Positions 1 through 8,227 of a stretch of 64,000 nt of DNA are shown piece after piece; positions within the stretch are counted from its first letter, which is position 1, and every line of letters begins with the position of its first letter. This stretch comes from Dyella marensis (GTDB lineage Bacteria > Pseudomonadota > Gammaproteobacteria > Xanthomonadales > Rhodanobacteraceae). The DNA lies in NCBI RefSeq assembly GCF_900112865.1, contig NZ_FONH01000010.1, forward strand, positions 1 to 64,000, given 5' to 3'. Below the pieces are notes generated by a model. It ran no database searches and was not told where the DNA came from. It saw only the letters and a program-made list of their open reading frames with translations. Position numbers and translations under genes: made by a program.

Positions 1-194
1 CCGGCATCTGGACCGAATCCCTGGGCGACAGCGCCGTCAACCTGGTGATCCGCGCCTTCACCCGCACCGGCGACCTCTGGGGCGCCCAGACCGACCTGCT
101 GCGCCGGATCAAAGAGCGCTTCGACGCCGAGGGCATCAGCATCCCGTTCCCGCAGCGCGAGCTGCGGGTGGTGCAGGGCAAGCTGCCGGACTGA
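1..194 (+). CDS. MscS-family mechanosensitive channel, C-terminal end (partial)
   Basis: The window opens inside this gene, so only the last 63 codons are present. The readable tail contains a VNLVIRAF strand, a helix (QTDLLRRIKERFDAEG) and the closing motif ISIPFPQRELRV. That combination is the usual end of the cytoplasmic domain of small-conductance mechanosensitive channels, inner-membrane proteins that release solutes on hypo-osmotic shock. The membrane segments lie outside the window, so channel subtype and total length cannot be judged. A 120-bp repeat begins six bases after the stop codon. A related ion-channel-like protein sharing this C-terminal domain cannot be excluded. Confidence 0.75.
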   Translation, partial: GIWTESLGDSAVNLVIRAFTRTGDLWGAQTDLLRRIKERFDAEGISIPFPQRELRVVQGKLPD

Positions 195-200
195 GATGAA

Positions 201-320
201 GCCCCTCTCCCTTCGGGAGAGGGGTTGGGGTGAGGGTACGGCCGGAGCGCAAGGGTGAAGTGCACCGCTCCGCCCGCACCCTCATCCGGCTGCCGCCACC
301 TTCTCCCGGTGGGAGAAGGG
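201..320. repeat. 120-bp dispersed repeat, copy 1
   Basis: This stretch has GC-rich inverted ends (GCCCCTCTCCC...GGGAGAGGGG near its start, CTTCTCCCGGTGGGAGAAG near its end) around a conserved middle. A second full copy of the same length lies at 36226-36345, and a degenerate partial copy at 27442-27487. It lies between the MscS stop codon and aceF. Reading frames through it are incidental; I see no gene here. Its hairpins could act as a transcript end for the MscS gene, but no clear T-tract follows. Confidence 0.8.
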
Positions 321-484
321 TTCTGATAGGGGAACTGAGGCGGCTCCAGTCGCCTGCATACGTATGCGCATGGTCCCCTGCGACCAAGATCGATCCAGAC
401 GGACCGGCGTGCCTTCGCTATGATTGGGCTCTTGCGCGCCGCCATCCCCCAGGCGTTGCGCCATCGCCATCCGCAGGAGAAATC

Positions 485-2173
485 ATGGCCGACCTGAAAG
501 AAGCCCGCGTGCCGGATATCGGGCACGACAATGTCCCGGTGATCGAAGTGCTGGTGAAGCCTGGCGACAAGGTCGCCAAGGAGCAGGGCCTGGTCACCCT
601 GGAATCGGACAAGGCCACCATGGAAGTGCCCGCGCCGTTCGCCGGCACGGTCAAGGAAGTCAAGCTGAAGGTGGGCGACGAAGTGTCCGAGGGCGCCGTG
701 ATCGCCATCATCGAGGCCGACGAGGCCAGTGCCCCGGCCCCGGCGCCCCAGGCAGCCGCGCCGGCGCCGGCGCCGGCCGCGCCCGCACCCGCCCCGGCCA
801 AGGCCGCCGAGCCCACCCGCGCCGCGGCCCCCGCGCCGGCTGCCGGCGGCGGCGTCCGCGAGGCCCGCGTGCCGGATATCGGCGGCCACGACGGCGTGCC
901 GGTGATCGAGGTGCTGGTCAAGGTCGGCGACACCGTCGCCAAGGACCAGAGCCTGATCACCCTGGAATCGGACAAGGCCACCATGGAAGTGCCCGCCCCG
1001 TTCGGCGGCGTGGTGAAGGAACTGAAGGTCAAGGTCGGCGACGAGCTGTCCGAAGGCGCCGTGATCGCCCTGATCGAGAGCGCCGACGGCGCTCCGGCCG
1101 CCGCGCCGGCTCCGGCGCCGGCCAAGGCCGAAGTACCCCAGGTGGAAGAGAAGCCCGCCCCGATCGGCGGCCGCGGCATCCTTCCCGGCAACGCTCCGGA
1201 GGGCGACGTGGCTCCGGCTGCGCGTCCGCCGTTCGACTCGCGCATCGTCATGCCGGGCGACGCCCCCTACGCCAGCCCCGCCATCCGCGCCTTTGCGCGC
1301 GAGCTGGGCGTGGATATCCGCCAGGCCAAGGGCAGCGGCCGCGGCGGCCGCATCGTGCGCGAGGACATCACCTCCTACGTCAAGCACGCGCTGGCTTCCG
1401 GCGCGCGTCCCAGCGGCGCGGCGCAGCCGGCCGGCGGCGGCCTCAACCTGCTGCCGTGGCCGAAAGTGGACTTCGCCAAGTTCGGCCCGATCGAGGAAAA
1501 GCCGCTCACCCGCATCCAGAAGATCTCCGGCGCCAACCTGGCGCGCAACTGGGCGATGATCCCGCACGTCACCCAGCACGAAGACGCCGACATCACCGAG
1601 CTGGAAGCCTTCCGCAAGAAGCTCGGCGAAGAGAACAAGGACCTGAAGATCACCCCGCTGGTGTTCCAGATCAAGGCGGTGGTCGCGGCGCTGAAGAAGT
1701 TCCCGCAGTTCAACGCCTCGCTGGACGAGACCGGCGAGAAGCTGATCCTCAAGAAGTACTTCCACGTCGGCATCGCGGTGGACACGCCGGACGGCCTGGT
1801 GGTGCCGGTGATCCGCGACTGCGACAAGAAGGGCCTGCTGGACCTGGCGGTCGAGCTGGGCGAGATCTCCAAGAAGGCGCGCGACAAGAAGCTCGGCCCG
1901 AACGACATGTCCGGCGGCTGCTTCTCGATCTCCTCGCTGGGCGGCATCGGCGGCACCGCGTTCACGCCGATCGTCAATGCGCCGGAGGTGGCGATCCTGG
2001 GCGTGTCCAAGGCGCAGACCAAGCCGGTGTGGAACGGCAAGGAATTCGCCCCGCGCCTGATCCTGCCGCTGTCGCTGAGCTACGACCACCGCGTGATCGA
2101 CGGCGCGCTGGCCGCGCGCTTCGCGGCCTTCCTCGCCAACCAGCTCGGCGACATCCGCCGCCTGCTGCTCTGA
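485..2173 (+). CDS. aceF: Pyruvate dehydrogenase E2, dihydrolipoamide acetyltransferase
   Basis: E2 core subunit of the pyruvate dehydrogenase complex; it transfers acetyl groups from lipoyl arms to CoA in the cytoplasm. The 562-residue product has two N-terminal lipoyl domains (about 1-80 and 124-200), each with the DKATMEVP motif whose lysine is lipoylated (Lys43 in the first). Ala/Pro-rich linkers follow, then a peripheral subunit-binding domain ([15 protein letters not shown] region, near 265-300), then the catalytic domain ending in [15 protein letters not shown] with the active-site histidine. The ATG is chosen because AGGAG lies seven bases upstream and the first lipoyl domain starts immediately. 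lpd follows after 16 bases, so the two are co-transcribed. The E1 gene (aceE) is not in the window. Confidence 0.97.
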   Translation: MADLKEARVPDIGHDNVPVIEVLVKPGDKVAKEQGLVTLESDKATMEVPAPFAGTVKEVKLKVGDEVSEGAVIAIIEADEASAPAPAPQAAAPAPAPAAPAPAPAKAAEPTRAAAPAPAAGGGVREARVPDIGGHDGVPVIEVLVKVGDTVAKDQSLITLESDKATMEVPAPFGGVVKELKVKVGDELSEGAVIALIESADGAPAAAPAPAPAKAEVPQVEEKPAPIGGRGILPGNAPEGDVAPAARPPFDSRIVMPGDAPYASPAIRAFARELGVDIRQAKGSGRGGRIVREDITSYVKHALASGARPSGAAQPAGGGLNLLPWPKVDFAKFGPIEEKPLTRIQKISGANLARNWAMIPHVTQHEDADITELEAFRKKLGEENKDLKITPLVFQIKAVVAALKKFPQFNASLDETGEKLILKKYFHVGIAVDTPDGLVVPVIRDCDKKGLLDLAVELGEISKKARDKKLGPNDMSGGCFSISSLGGIGGTAFTPIVNAPEVAILGVSKAQTKPVWNGKEFAPRLILPLSLSYDHRVIDGALAARFAAFLANQLGDIRRLLL

Positions 2174-2189
2174 CGCGAGGGGCGACGCC

Positions 2190-3974
2190 ATGGCTAATAC
2201 GATCGAAGTGAAAGTCCCCGACATCGGCGGCCACGACAGCGTGCCGGTGATCGAAGTGCTGGTGAAGGCCGGCGACAGCGTGACCAAGGACCAGAGCCTG
2301 ATCACGCTGGAGTCCGACAAGGCGACGATGGAGATCCCGTCGAGTGCCGCCGGCACCATCAAAGAGGTGAAGGTGAAAGTGGGCGACGAGCTGTCGGAAG
2401 GCGCCGTCATCGTGATCCTGGAAGTCTCCGGCGACGCCGCCGCGCCCGCGGCCGAAGCGCCGAAGGCCGCCGCTGCTCCGGCACCGGCGCCTGCATCTGC
2501 GCCGGCCCCCGCCAAGGCGGCCGCACCCGCCCCGCAGGCGGCCGGCGCCTCCGGCCGCACGGCCGACATCGAATGCAAGCTGGTGGTGCTCGGCTCCGGT
2601 CCCGGCGGCTACACCGCCGCGTTCCGCGCCGCGGACCTGGGCGTGGACACCGTGCTGGTGGAGCGCTACGCCACCCTGGGCGGCGTCTGCCTCAACGTGG
2701 GTTGCATCCCGTCCAAGGCGCTGCTGCATGCCGCGGCCGTGATCGACGAGGCCGAGGCCATGGCCGCGCACGGCGTCAGCTTCGGCAAGCCCAAGCTGGA
2801 CCTGGACAAGCTGCGCTCGTTCAAGAACAAGGTGGTCGGCCAGCTCACCGGCGGCCTGGCCGGCATGTCCAGGCAGCGCAAGGTGCGCACCGTGCAGGGC
2901 GTCGGCAGCTTCGTGTCGCCGCACGAGCTGGAAGTGGAGACGGCCGAAGGCAAGAAGCTGGTCCGCTTCGAGCACGCCATCATCGCCGCCGGCTCGCAGT
3001 CGGTGAAGCTGCCGGCGTTCCCCTGGGACGACGAGCGCGTGATGGATTCCACCGGCGCGCTGGAACTGAAGGACGTGCCCGGCAAGCTGCTGGTGGTCGG
3101 CGGCGGCATCATCGGCCTGGAGATGGCCACCGTGTACGCCGCGCTCGGCAGCGAGGTGACCGTGGTCGAATTCATGGACCAGCTGATTCCCGGTGCCGAC
3201 GCCGACCTGATCAAGCCGCTGGCCAAGCGCCTGGGCGGCAAGCTCAAGGGCGTGCACCTCAAAACCAAGGTGACCGAGGCCAAGGCCACCAAGAAGGGCA
3301 TCGAGGTTGCCTACGAAGGCGACAGCATCCCCGAGACCAAGCTGTTCGACCGCGTGCTGGTGGCGGTGGGACGCTCGCCCAACGGCGGCAAGATCGGCGC
3401 GGACAAGGCCGGCGTCGCGGTGACCGAGCGCGGCTTCATCAACGTCGACACGCAGATGCGCACCAACGTGCCGCACATCTTCGCCATCGGCGACCTGGTC
3501 GGCCAGCCGATGCTGGCGCACAAGGCCACCCACGAGGCGCGCGTCGCCGCCGAGGTGGTCGCCGGCATGAAGAGCCATTTCGATGCGCGCGTGATCCCGT
3601 CGGTGGCCTTCACCGATCCGGAAGTGGCATGGGTCGGCGTGACCGAGCGCGAGGCGAAGGAAAAGGGCTTGAAGATCGGCGTGGGCAAGTTCCCGTGGGC
3701 GGCCAGCGGCCGCGCCATCGGCATCGACCGCACCGAGGGCTTCACCAAGCTGATCTTCGACGAGGAAACTCACCGCGTGGTCGGCGGCGCCATCGTCGGC
3801 CCGCACGCGGGCGACCTGATCGCCGAGATCACCCACGCCATCGAGATGGGCAGCGAGGCGGCCGACATCGGCCTCACCATCCATCCGCACCCCACCCTGA
3901 GCGAATCGGTGGGCATGGCGGCGGAGGTGTACGAGGGCACGATTACCGACTTGTACATGCCGAAGCGGAAGTAA
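2190..3974 (+). CDS. lpd: Dihydrolipoamide dehydrogenase (E3) with N-terminal lipoyl domain
   Basis: FAD enzyme that reoxidises dihydrolipoyl groups of the dehydrogenase complexes with NAD. The 594-residue product is about 120 residues longer than a plain E3 because it carries its own lipoyl domain (residues 1-80, lipoyl Lys44 in DKATMEIP) and an Ala/Pro linker. The E3 body starts near 125 with the FAD motif [13 protein letters not shown], the redox pair Cys167/Cys172 in [16 protein letters not shown], a second dinucleotide motif [10 protein letters not shown], and the C-terminal HPHPTLSE with the catalytic His. Lipoyl-E3 fusions of this kind are known from Neisseria and Xanthomonas. It follows aceF closely and ends before a strong terminator. 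Confidence 0.97.
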   Translation: MANTIEVKVPDIGGHDSVPVIEVLVKAGDSVTKDQSLITLESDKATMEIPSSAAGTIKEVKVKVGDELSEGAVIVILEVSGDAAAPAAEAPKAAAAPAPAPASAPAPAKAAAPAPQAAGASGRTADIECKLVVLGSGPGGYTAAFRAADLGVDTVLVERYATLGGVCLNVGCIPSKALLHAAAVIDEAEAMAAHGVSFGKPKLDLDKLRSFKNKVVGQLTGGLAGMSRQRKVRTVQGVGSFVSPHELEVETAEGKKLVRFEHAIIAAGSQSVKLPAFPWDDERVMDSTGALELKDVPGKLLVVGGGIIGLEMATVYAALGSEVTVVEFMDQLIPGADADLIKPLAKRLGGKLKGVHLKTKVTEAKATKKGIEVAYEGDSIPETKLFDRVLVAVGRSPNGGKIGADKAGVAVTERGFINVDTQMRTNVPHIFAIGDLVGQPMLAHKATHEARVAAEVVAGMKSHFDARVIPSVAFTDPEVAWVGVTEREAKEKGLKIGVGKFPWAASGRAIGIDRTEGFTKLIFDEETHRVVGGAIVGPHAGDLIAEITHAIEMGSEAADIGLTIHPHPTLSESVGMAAEVYEGTITDLYMPKRK

Positions 3975-3995
3975 GCCGGTACCAAGGCAGGCAAG

Positions 3996-4023
3996 AAAGA
4001 GCCCGGGCATGCCCGGGCTCTTT
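3996..4023 (+). terminator. Rho-independent terminator of aceF-lpd
   Basis: A perfect 13-bp inverted repeat AAAGAGCCCGGGC / GCCCGGGCTCTTT with a two-base AT loop, followed by a T-rich stretch (TTTCGTT), 21 bases after the lpd stop codon. Confidence 0.9.
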
Positions 4024-4034
4024 CGTTCTCAGCT

Positions 4035-4147
4035 CGTCATTCCGGCGAAGGCCGGAATCCAGTCCAGTACGTCGTGCGAAGCACGCAAGACCTTTTGCGA
4101 CAATCACGCATCATCGCTACTGGATCCCGGCCTGCGCCGGGATGACG
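4035..4147. repeat. REP-like element with inverted ends
   Basis: The left end (4035-4062, CGTCATTCCGGCGAAGGCCG...) and right end (4120-4147, ...CCGGCCTGCGCCGGGATGACG) are imperfect inverted copies of one 28-bp palindromic unit. A further copy lies at 5642-5669 with a degenerate partner near 5768-5788. This is the CGTCATTCCGGC REP type widespread in proteobacteria. It lies between the convergent lpd and the secreted-protein gene. Confidence 0.75.
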
Positions 4148-4153
4148 GACAAA

Positions 4154-5203
4154 TCAGTTCGATTCCGTGAACTGGATGTACGGCGTCGAGCCGCTCCCCG
4201 TCGAGCAACTGCCCAGGTTGAGGTTGTTGCTCTCGCCGGTGCTGCCGGAGTTGGCCACGCAGGACGGCGCGCTGGTCGAGCCGTTGGTCACCGCCAGCTT
4301 GGCGGTGATCGACGAGCCGCTGTTGAACTTCGCCATCGAGCCGCCGGCATTGCCGACCACGTTCCACTCCGCGACCTTCCACACCGTGGCCAGGTACAGC
4401 ACGCTGTCCTTGCCGCTGGAGCTGTAGGCCTGGGTGCCGTTGGTGAACACCACGGTGTCGTTGCCGCCCGAGCTCACCGTGCCGGTCAGCTTCACATTGG
4501 CCAGCTGGGTGGCCGGCACGTCCGGCGCGGTGGCGGCCGCGCTGTTCTTGTAGCAGTCGCCGGCGCCGTCGCTGCCGAAGCCGCTCGGGCAGCTGCTGCC
4601 GCCGTAGCCGATCAGCCAATACTGCATGAACACCGCCGCCTCGCCGTCCACTTCATAGTCCGGCGCGTACACGTACTGCTGCCACACGGTGCAGCCGGAG
4701 TGGCTTTTACAGGCCGAGGTGGTGTCGTCGAAGCTGGAATTGATCTGCAGCGAATACTCGTTGGCGCCGAGGATGCCGCCGCCGCCGTAGGCGGCCACAC
4801 CCACGCCGGACTCGGAGGTCACGCCGGTGACAGTCGGGAAGCTGCCGACGGCCTTGGTGATCAGCGTCGACGAATGCAGCGTGTAGTCGTTGCCGTTGCC
4901 GGCGTTCTGCGCGGCGCCGAAGTTGCGCCAGCGCGGCGTGGGCATCACGCGCGGGATCGCCGCCTTGCACGCGGTGCGCTCCCACACGACGCTGGGATAG
5001 GTGGCGTGGAAGCAGCCTTCCGCCGGCGTGGCGATATGCGAGATGTCCTCGCGCCACTGCGCGCGGGCCTGTGCCTCCAGCGCACCGACATACTCGGTGC
5101 CGGCCTGGCTGGATACGTTCGTGGGCTGCGCGGCATAGGCCGCGGAAACACAGGCGGCGCCGACCACGCCGGCGGCCAGAATAAACGTCAACTTCGCAAG
5201 CAT
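4154..5203 (-). CDS. Secreted protein of unknown function
   Basis: The 349-residue product starts with a clear signal peptide (MLAKLTFILAAGVVG, cleavage after AAYAA). The chosen ATG is preceded by GGGAGAATTCA, a good ribosome site; the frame is open further upstream but without signal-peptide character. The mature protein is rich in Gly, Ser, Thr and Asn, with several Cys (GCFHATYP, TACKA, SACKSHSGC, SCPSGFG, DCYKN, SCVAN, GSCST) suggesting disulfides. Motifs such as VWQQYVYAP, FMQYWLIGYG and the terminal IQFTESN resemble an uncharacterised family of secreted, probably beta-sheet proteins that I recall from soil bacteria, but I know no assigned function. It stands alone, convergent to lpd, behind a long upstream region. 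Confidence 0.8.
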   Translation of the reverse strand: MLAKLTFILAAGVVGAACVSAAYAAQPTNVSSQAGTEYVGALEAQARAQWREDISHIATPAEGCFHATYPSVVWERTACKAAIPRVMPTPRWRNFGAAQNAGNGNDYTLHSSTLITKAVGSFPTVTGVTSESGVGVAAYGGGGILGANEYSLQINSSFDDTTSACKSHSGCTVWQQYVYAPDYEVDGEAAVFMQYWLIGYGGSSCPSGFGSDGAGDCYKNSAAATAPDVPATQLANVKLTGTVSSGGNDTVVFTNGTQAYSSSGKDSVLYLATVWKVAEWNVVGNAGGSMAKFNSGSSITAKLAVTNGSTSAPSCVANSGSTGESNNLNLGSCSTGSGSTPYIQFTESN

Positions 5204-5812
5204 TGAATTCTCCCTGGTACGCGAATTGGGCTGAGCGGTTCCGGCGCTGGAGGATTCCAGCCGCCGGTTTTTGGGCAACAACTCACCTGCGCGCCGACCG
5301 CCGTCGCGGTGGCGATGATCTGTGCAACTGCATGGCTCCGCTTCATCCTCACGGCGGAGAGTCGAGCGATGACGCATCCCCTGAGGGAGCGTTTGACCCT
5401 CCGGGTACAAACGTTCCGGCGGCCTTGGTAATGCATCTTCGGTGCGCTTTGCAAATCGAAAGAGACTGCGTCAAACACCTGCGATGCAAAACGCTCGATG
5501 CGCGAGCGCGAATGCTTTGCGCGAGTCTTGAAATCAGCTGTCGAACGAAAGAAGCGCCGCGTCGTTAACGATGGTCAACGATTCGTGCATTCGAAAAAAC
5601 GCGCGAAGCACATGCGTGTGCAAGGTGTGAAGAAGCCGCGCCGTCATTCCGGCGCAGGCCGGAATCCAGTGACGTCACCGATCGATTTTCGCGAGAGCTC
5701 AAAAGCCCATGACTCGCTCGCTCACCCCTTCGGGAGTGCCCTGCGAGCATTCTTCGCGCTGCGCGCTCGTCCGGCCTGCGCCGGAACGATGGCTCGAATG
5801 GATGCTGTGGCT
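5204..5812. other. 609-bp intergenic region without a convincing gene
   Basis: This gap separates the start of the secreted-protein gene from the end of the first membrane-anchored paralog. It contains the REP unit CGTCATTCCGGCGCAGGCCG at 5642-5669 and a degenerate inverted partner near 5768-5788. The 5440-5640 part is noticeably less GC-rich than its surroundings. Short open frames on both strands have no ribosome site or recognisable protein character. The promoter of the leftward secreted-protein gene must lie in its left part, but I could not assign clear -10/-35 boxes. Confidence 0.6.
5642..5788. repeat. REP unit and degenerate inverted partner
   Basis: The 28-bp unit at 5642-5669 matches 4035-4062 except for one or two bases. 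About 100 bases on, CGTCCGGCCTGCGCCGGAACG repeats the core in inverted sense. The arrangement is therefore the same paired layout as at 4035-4147. Confidence 0.6.
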
Positions 5813-6487
5813 TTACCCGGCGTGTTGCTTCGCCGGCATGTTCTGTTCGATCCGCCGCCGCAGGCTGATCAGCATGTTGACCACCTCGTGGGTGGTGCCC
5901 GCCATCTGGTTGACGACGTGCAGCAGGTCGCGCGGTGAGTAGTCGTCGTTGTCGAAGTCCAGCTGCATATCGACCATGTGCGGCCCGTTCATGACCATCG
6001 GCAGGTCGCCGGCCAGGGTGGTGATGCTGGTGGCCTGCGAGGCATAGACGGCCGAATAGCCGCGCAGGCGCTCGCTGTCGATCCAGCCGGCGGACTGGTT
6101 GGCCACGGCCAGGTCCCAGGCTTCGCGTCGCAGCACCGGCCAGCGGAAGTCCAGGTAGAGGCCTTCGGGTGCGTTTGCCTGCGCATGCTGGCGGATCGTT
6201 TCGCCGGAGGCGTGCGCCTTCAGGTCGGCGTTCAGCACGTCGCGCAGATGCATCAGCGCCTGCATGCGCTGCTGGTCGTGTTCGAGCACCCTGCCGATCT
6301 CGGCCAGGTTCTGCTGGATCTCCGCGTCGATGCGCACGCTGGCCTCCCGGGCCGCGTTCTGGTGATGCGTACGTTCGATCCACGCTTCCAGCCCCAGCGC
6401 GGTGAGGATGCTGAGCACGATCATCAGGTAATGCTTGAGGAAATCCCTGAGCGAATACAGGCGCGTCTTCGGCAATTCGAGGTGCAT
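5813..6487 (-). CDS. Membrane-anchored protein, paralog A of a pair flanking the dapB-like gene
   Basis: A 224-residue protein of unknown function. Residues 1-40 (MHLELPKTRLYSLRDFLKHY, then the hydrophobic LMIVLSILTALGLEAW) form a short cytoplasmic lead and one membrane segment. The rest is helical and soluble, with a Gln/Ala-rich stretch and a WDLAVANQSAGW motif near the middle. The internal ATG is chosen because the paralog at 7478-8161 starts with the same MHLELPK. The pair shares nearly all of the first 40 residues, the AWD-AVANQSA-W-D block and the LR-YS-YA block. Both genes point leftward on either side of a rightward dapB-like gene. The topology (one N-terminal anchor, large periplasmic part) resembles small DUF families of anchored proteins, but I cannot name one. 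Confidence 0.85.
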   Translation of the reverse strand: MHLELPKTRLYSLRDFLKHYLMIVLSILTALGLEAWIERTHHQNAAREASVRIDAEIQQNLAEIGRVLEHDQQRMQALMHLRDVLNADLKAHASGETIRQHAQANAPEGLYLDFRWPVLRREAWDLAVANQSAGWIDSERLRGYSAVYASQATSITTLAGDLPMVMNGPHMVDMQLDFDNDDYSPRDLLHVVNQMAGTTHEVVNMLISLRRRIEQNMPAKQHAG

Positions 6488-6669
6488 GGCGGCATCCGGG
6501 CGACGATATGAAGCAAGCGGCCGAGGGTATCCGATGCTGCCGCGGGCAGGCAGTGCGGATTGGCACCGCCGGCCAGGCTCCGCCCGGCTATGCTGGAATA
6601 GTCCTGCTTGCAAAGCCGTCGGCGCGCCGGCATCTGCTTCGCATCTCTACTTCGACCACAAGGTGTCCC

Positions 6670-7473
6670 ATGACTCTCAACGTCTGCCTGGCAGGAGCCA
6701 CCGGCTGGGCCGGTTCCGAACTCGCGCGCGGCCTCGCCGTTGCCGATGGCCTGAAACTGGTCAGCGCCGTATCGCGCAAGCATGCGGGCGCCACGCTGGC
6801 GCAGGCGCTGGGTGATGAACGCCTCGACGCACCGGTGTTCGCCACGGCCGCCGAGGCGCTGTCCAAGCCGGTCGACGTATTCATGGAATACACCAGGCCC
6901 GACAGCGCCAAAGCCAATATCCTCGCCGCGCTGGAACACGGCGCGCACGTGGTGGTGGGCACCTCGGGTCTGAGCGACGAGGATTACGCGCGCATCGACG
7001 AAGCCGCCCGCGCCAAGGGCCGCGCCGTGCTGGCCTGCGGCAACTTCGCGCTCACCATGGTGCTGCTGCAGAAGTTCGCCGAGCAGGCGGCGAAGTACAT
7101 CCCCAGCTGGGAAATCATCGACTACGCCTACGAAGGCAAGCCCGACGCGCCCAGCGGCACGGTGCGCGAGCTGGCCGGGCGCCTGGGCAAGGTGCGCCAG
7201 CCGGAACCGGGCCTGCCGCTGGAAAAGACCAACGGCGTGCGCGAGACGCGCGGCGGCACGCTGGGCGGAGCGCAGGTGCACGCGGTGCGCCTGCCGGGCT
7301 TCGTGCTCGGCGCCGAAGTGATCTTCGGCATGCCGGACCAGACCCTCACCCTGCGCCACAACGCGGGCAGCAGCGCGAAGCCTTATGTCGACGGCGCGCT
7401 GCTGGCGATCCGCAAGGTGTCCGGGCTCGCACCGGGTCTCCACCGCGGCCTGGACAAGGTGCTGGAGCTCTGA
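6670..7473 (+). CDS. Divergent 4-hydroxy-tetrahydrodipicolinate reductase (DapB-like)
   Basis: A 267-residue member of the DapB fold: N-terminal dinucleotide motif GATGWAGSELA (9-19), central VVVGTSGLSD (near 96-103), C-terminal substrate domain with DAPSGT (159-164), and RGGTLGGAQVHAVR in place of the usual RGGDIVGEH block. DapB reduces the diaminopimelate/lysine-pathway intermediate with NAD(P)H. The catalytic EAHHRHK stretch of E. coli-type enzymes reads DYAYEGK here (151-157): both histidines are absent, while the general-acid lysine position (Lys157) and DAPSGT remain. Either this is a second, specialised reductase, with the standard enzyme elsewhere (in Xanthomonas it lies beside carAB), or a divergent active site. 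It is about 20-30 residues longer than the typical enzyme. Confidence 0.75.
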   Translation: MTLNVCLAGATGWAGSELARGLAVADGLKLVSAVSRKHAGATLAQALGDERLDAPVFATAAEALSKPVDVFMEYTRPDSAKANILAALEHGAHVVVGTSGLSDEDYARIDEAARAKGRAVLACGNFALTMVLLQKFAEQAAKYIPSWEIIDYAYEGKPDAPSGTVRELAGRLGKVRQPEPGLPLEKTNGVRETRGGTLGGAQVHAVRLPGFVLGAEVIFGMPDQTLTLRHNAGSSAKPYVDGALLAIRKVSGLAPGLHRGLDKVLEL

Positions 7474-7477
7474 CGCG

Positions 7478-8161
7478 TCAGCCGTGCGCGGCGCCGGCTT
7501 CGTCCTGCGCCAGCGCATGGACCAGGTGGCCTTCCAGCTGCTGCAGGTGCGACTGGATTTCCTGCGAGGTGTTGATCATCTGCCGCAGCACGGTGACGAA
7601 TTCCAGCGGATCGACCGGCGCGTCCAGGTCGATCCGCGCACGCAGCGCCGCCATGCCCGGCGCATTGAGCAGGATGATGCTGTCGTGGGTGAGCCAGTTG
7701 GACGCATCGCGCAGGTCGGCATAGGCGGTGGAGTAGCGGCGCAGGTCGCCATCGTCCATCCAGCTCGCCGACTGGTTGGCCACGGCGACATCCCAGGCCT
7801 GCGAGGCGAAGGTCGGCCAGTTGATGCTCAGCTTGAAGGAGGCCCGGCGCGCGCGGATATGCTCGTTCACCACGGCGGCCGTGGCGCCCGCGCGGATGTC
7901 CTGGCTCACCGCCTCGTCGAGTTCGCGCAGCGGCGCGATCAAGGTCTGGTTCGCCTTGATCGACGTGCGCACGTCGCTGAGATTGGTCTCGATCTCCAGG
8001 CGGATCTGCCGGCTTGCCGTCGCGGCCGCATGCGCATGGTGCGAGCGCTCGATCCATGCCTCCAGACCCAGCGCGGTGAGGATGCTGAGCACGATCATCA
8101 GATAGTGCTTGGTGAAGTCCTTCAGCGAGTGCAAGCGCATTTTCGGCAGTTCGAGATGCAT
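7478..8161 (-). CDS. Membrane-anchored protein, paralog B of a pair flanking the dapB-like gene
   Basis: A 227-residue protein with the same design as the product of 5813-6487: MHLELPKMRLHSLKDFTKHY, then the membrane segment LMIVLSILTALGLEAW, then a soluble helical region with ETNLSDVRTSIKANQ, INWPTFASQAWDVAVANQSASW and a Gln-rich C-terminus. The N-terminal 40 residues are almost identical between the two; the rest is clearly related but diverged, as expected of an old tandem duplication. Its stop codon lies only four bases from the dapB-like stop, so the genes converge tightly. The function is unknown; the conserved first 40 residues suggest that membrane insertion or an interaction there is what selection maintains. 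Confidence 0.85.
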   Translation of the reverse strand: MHLELPKMRLHSLKDFTKHYLMIVLSILTALGLEAWIERSHHAHAAATASRQIRLEIETNLSDVRTSIKANQTLIAPLRELDEAVSQDIRAGATAAVVNEHIRARRASFKLSINWPTFASQAWDVAVANQSASWMDDGDLRRYSTAYADLRDASNWLTHDSIILLNAPGMAALRARIDLDAPVDPLEFVTVLRQMINTSQEIQSHLQQLEGHLVHALAQDEAGAAHG

Positions 8162-8227
8162 CGGTTCCGGCTCGGCGGGGCTGGCGGACGCGCAGCGTAG
8201 CCGATCCCGGCCGGCGGCAGCAGTGCG

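Noticed and set aside
2573-5206. An 877-codon frame on the + strand
   Set aside because: It overlaps lpd in another frame, crosses a terminator and REP elements, and runs antisense to the secreted-protein gene.
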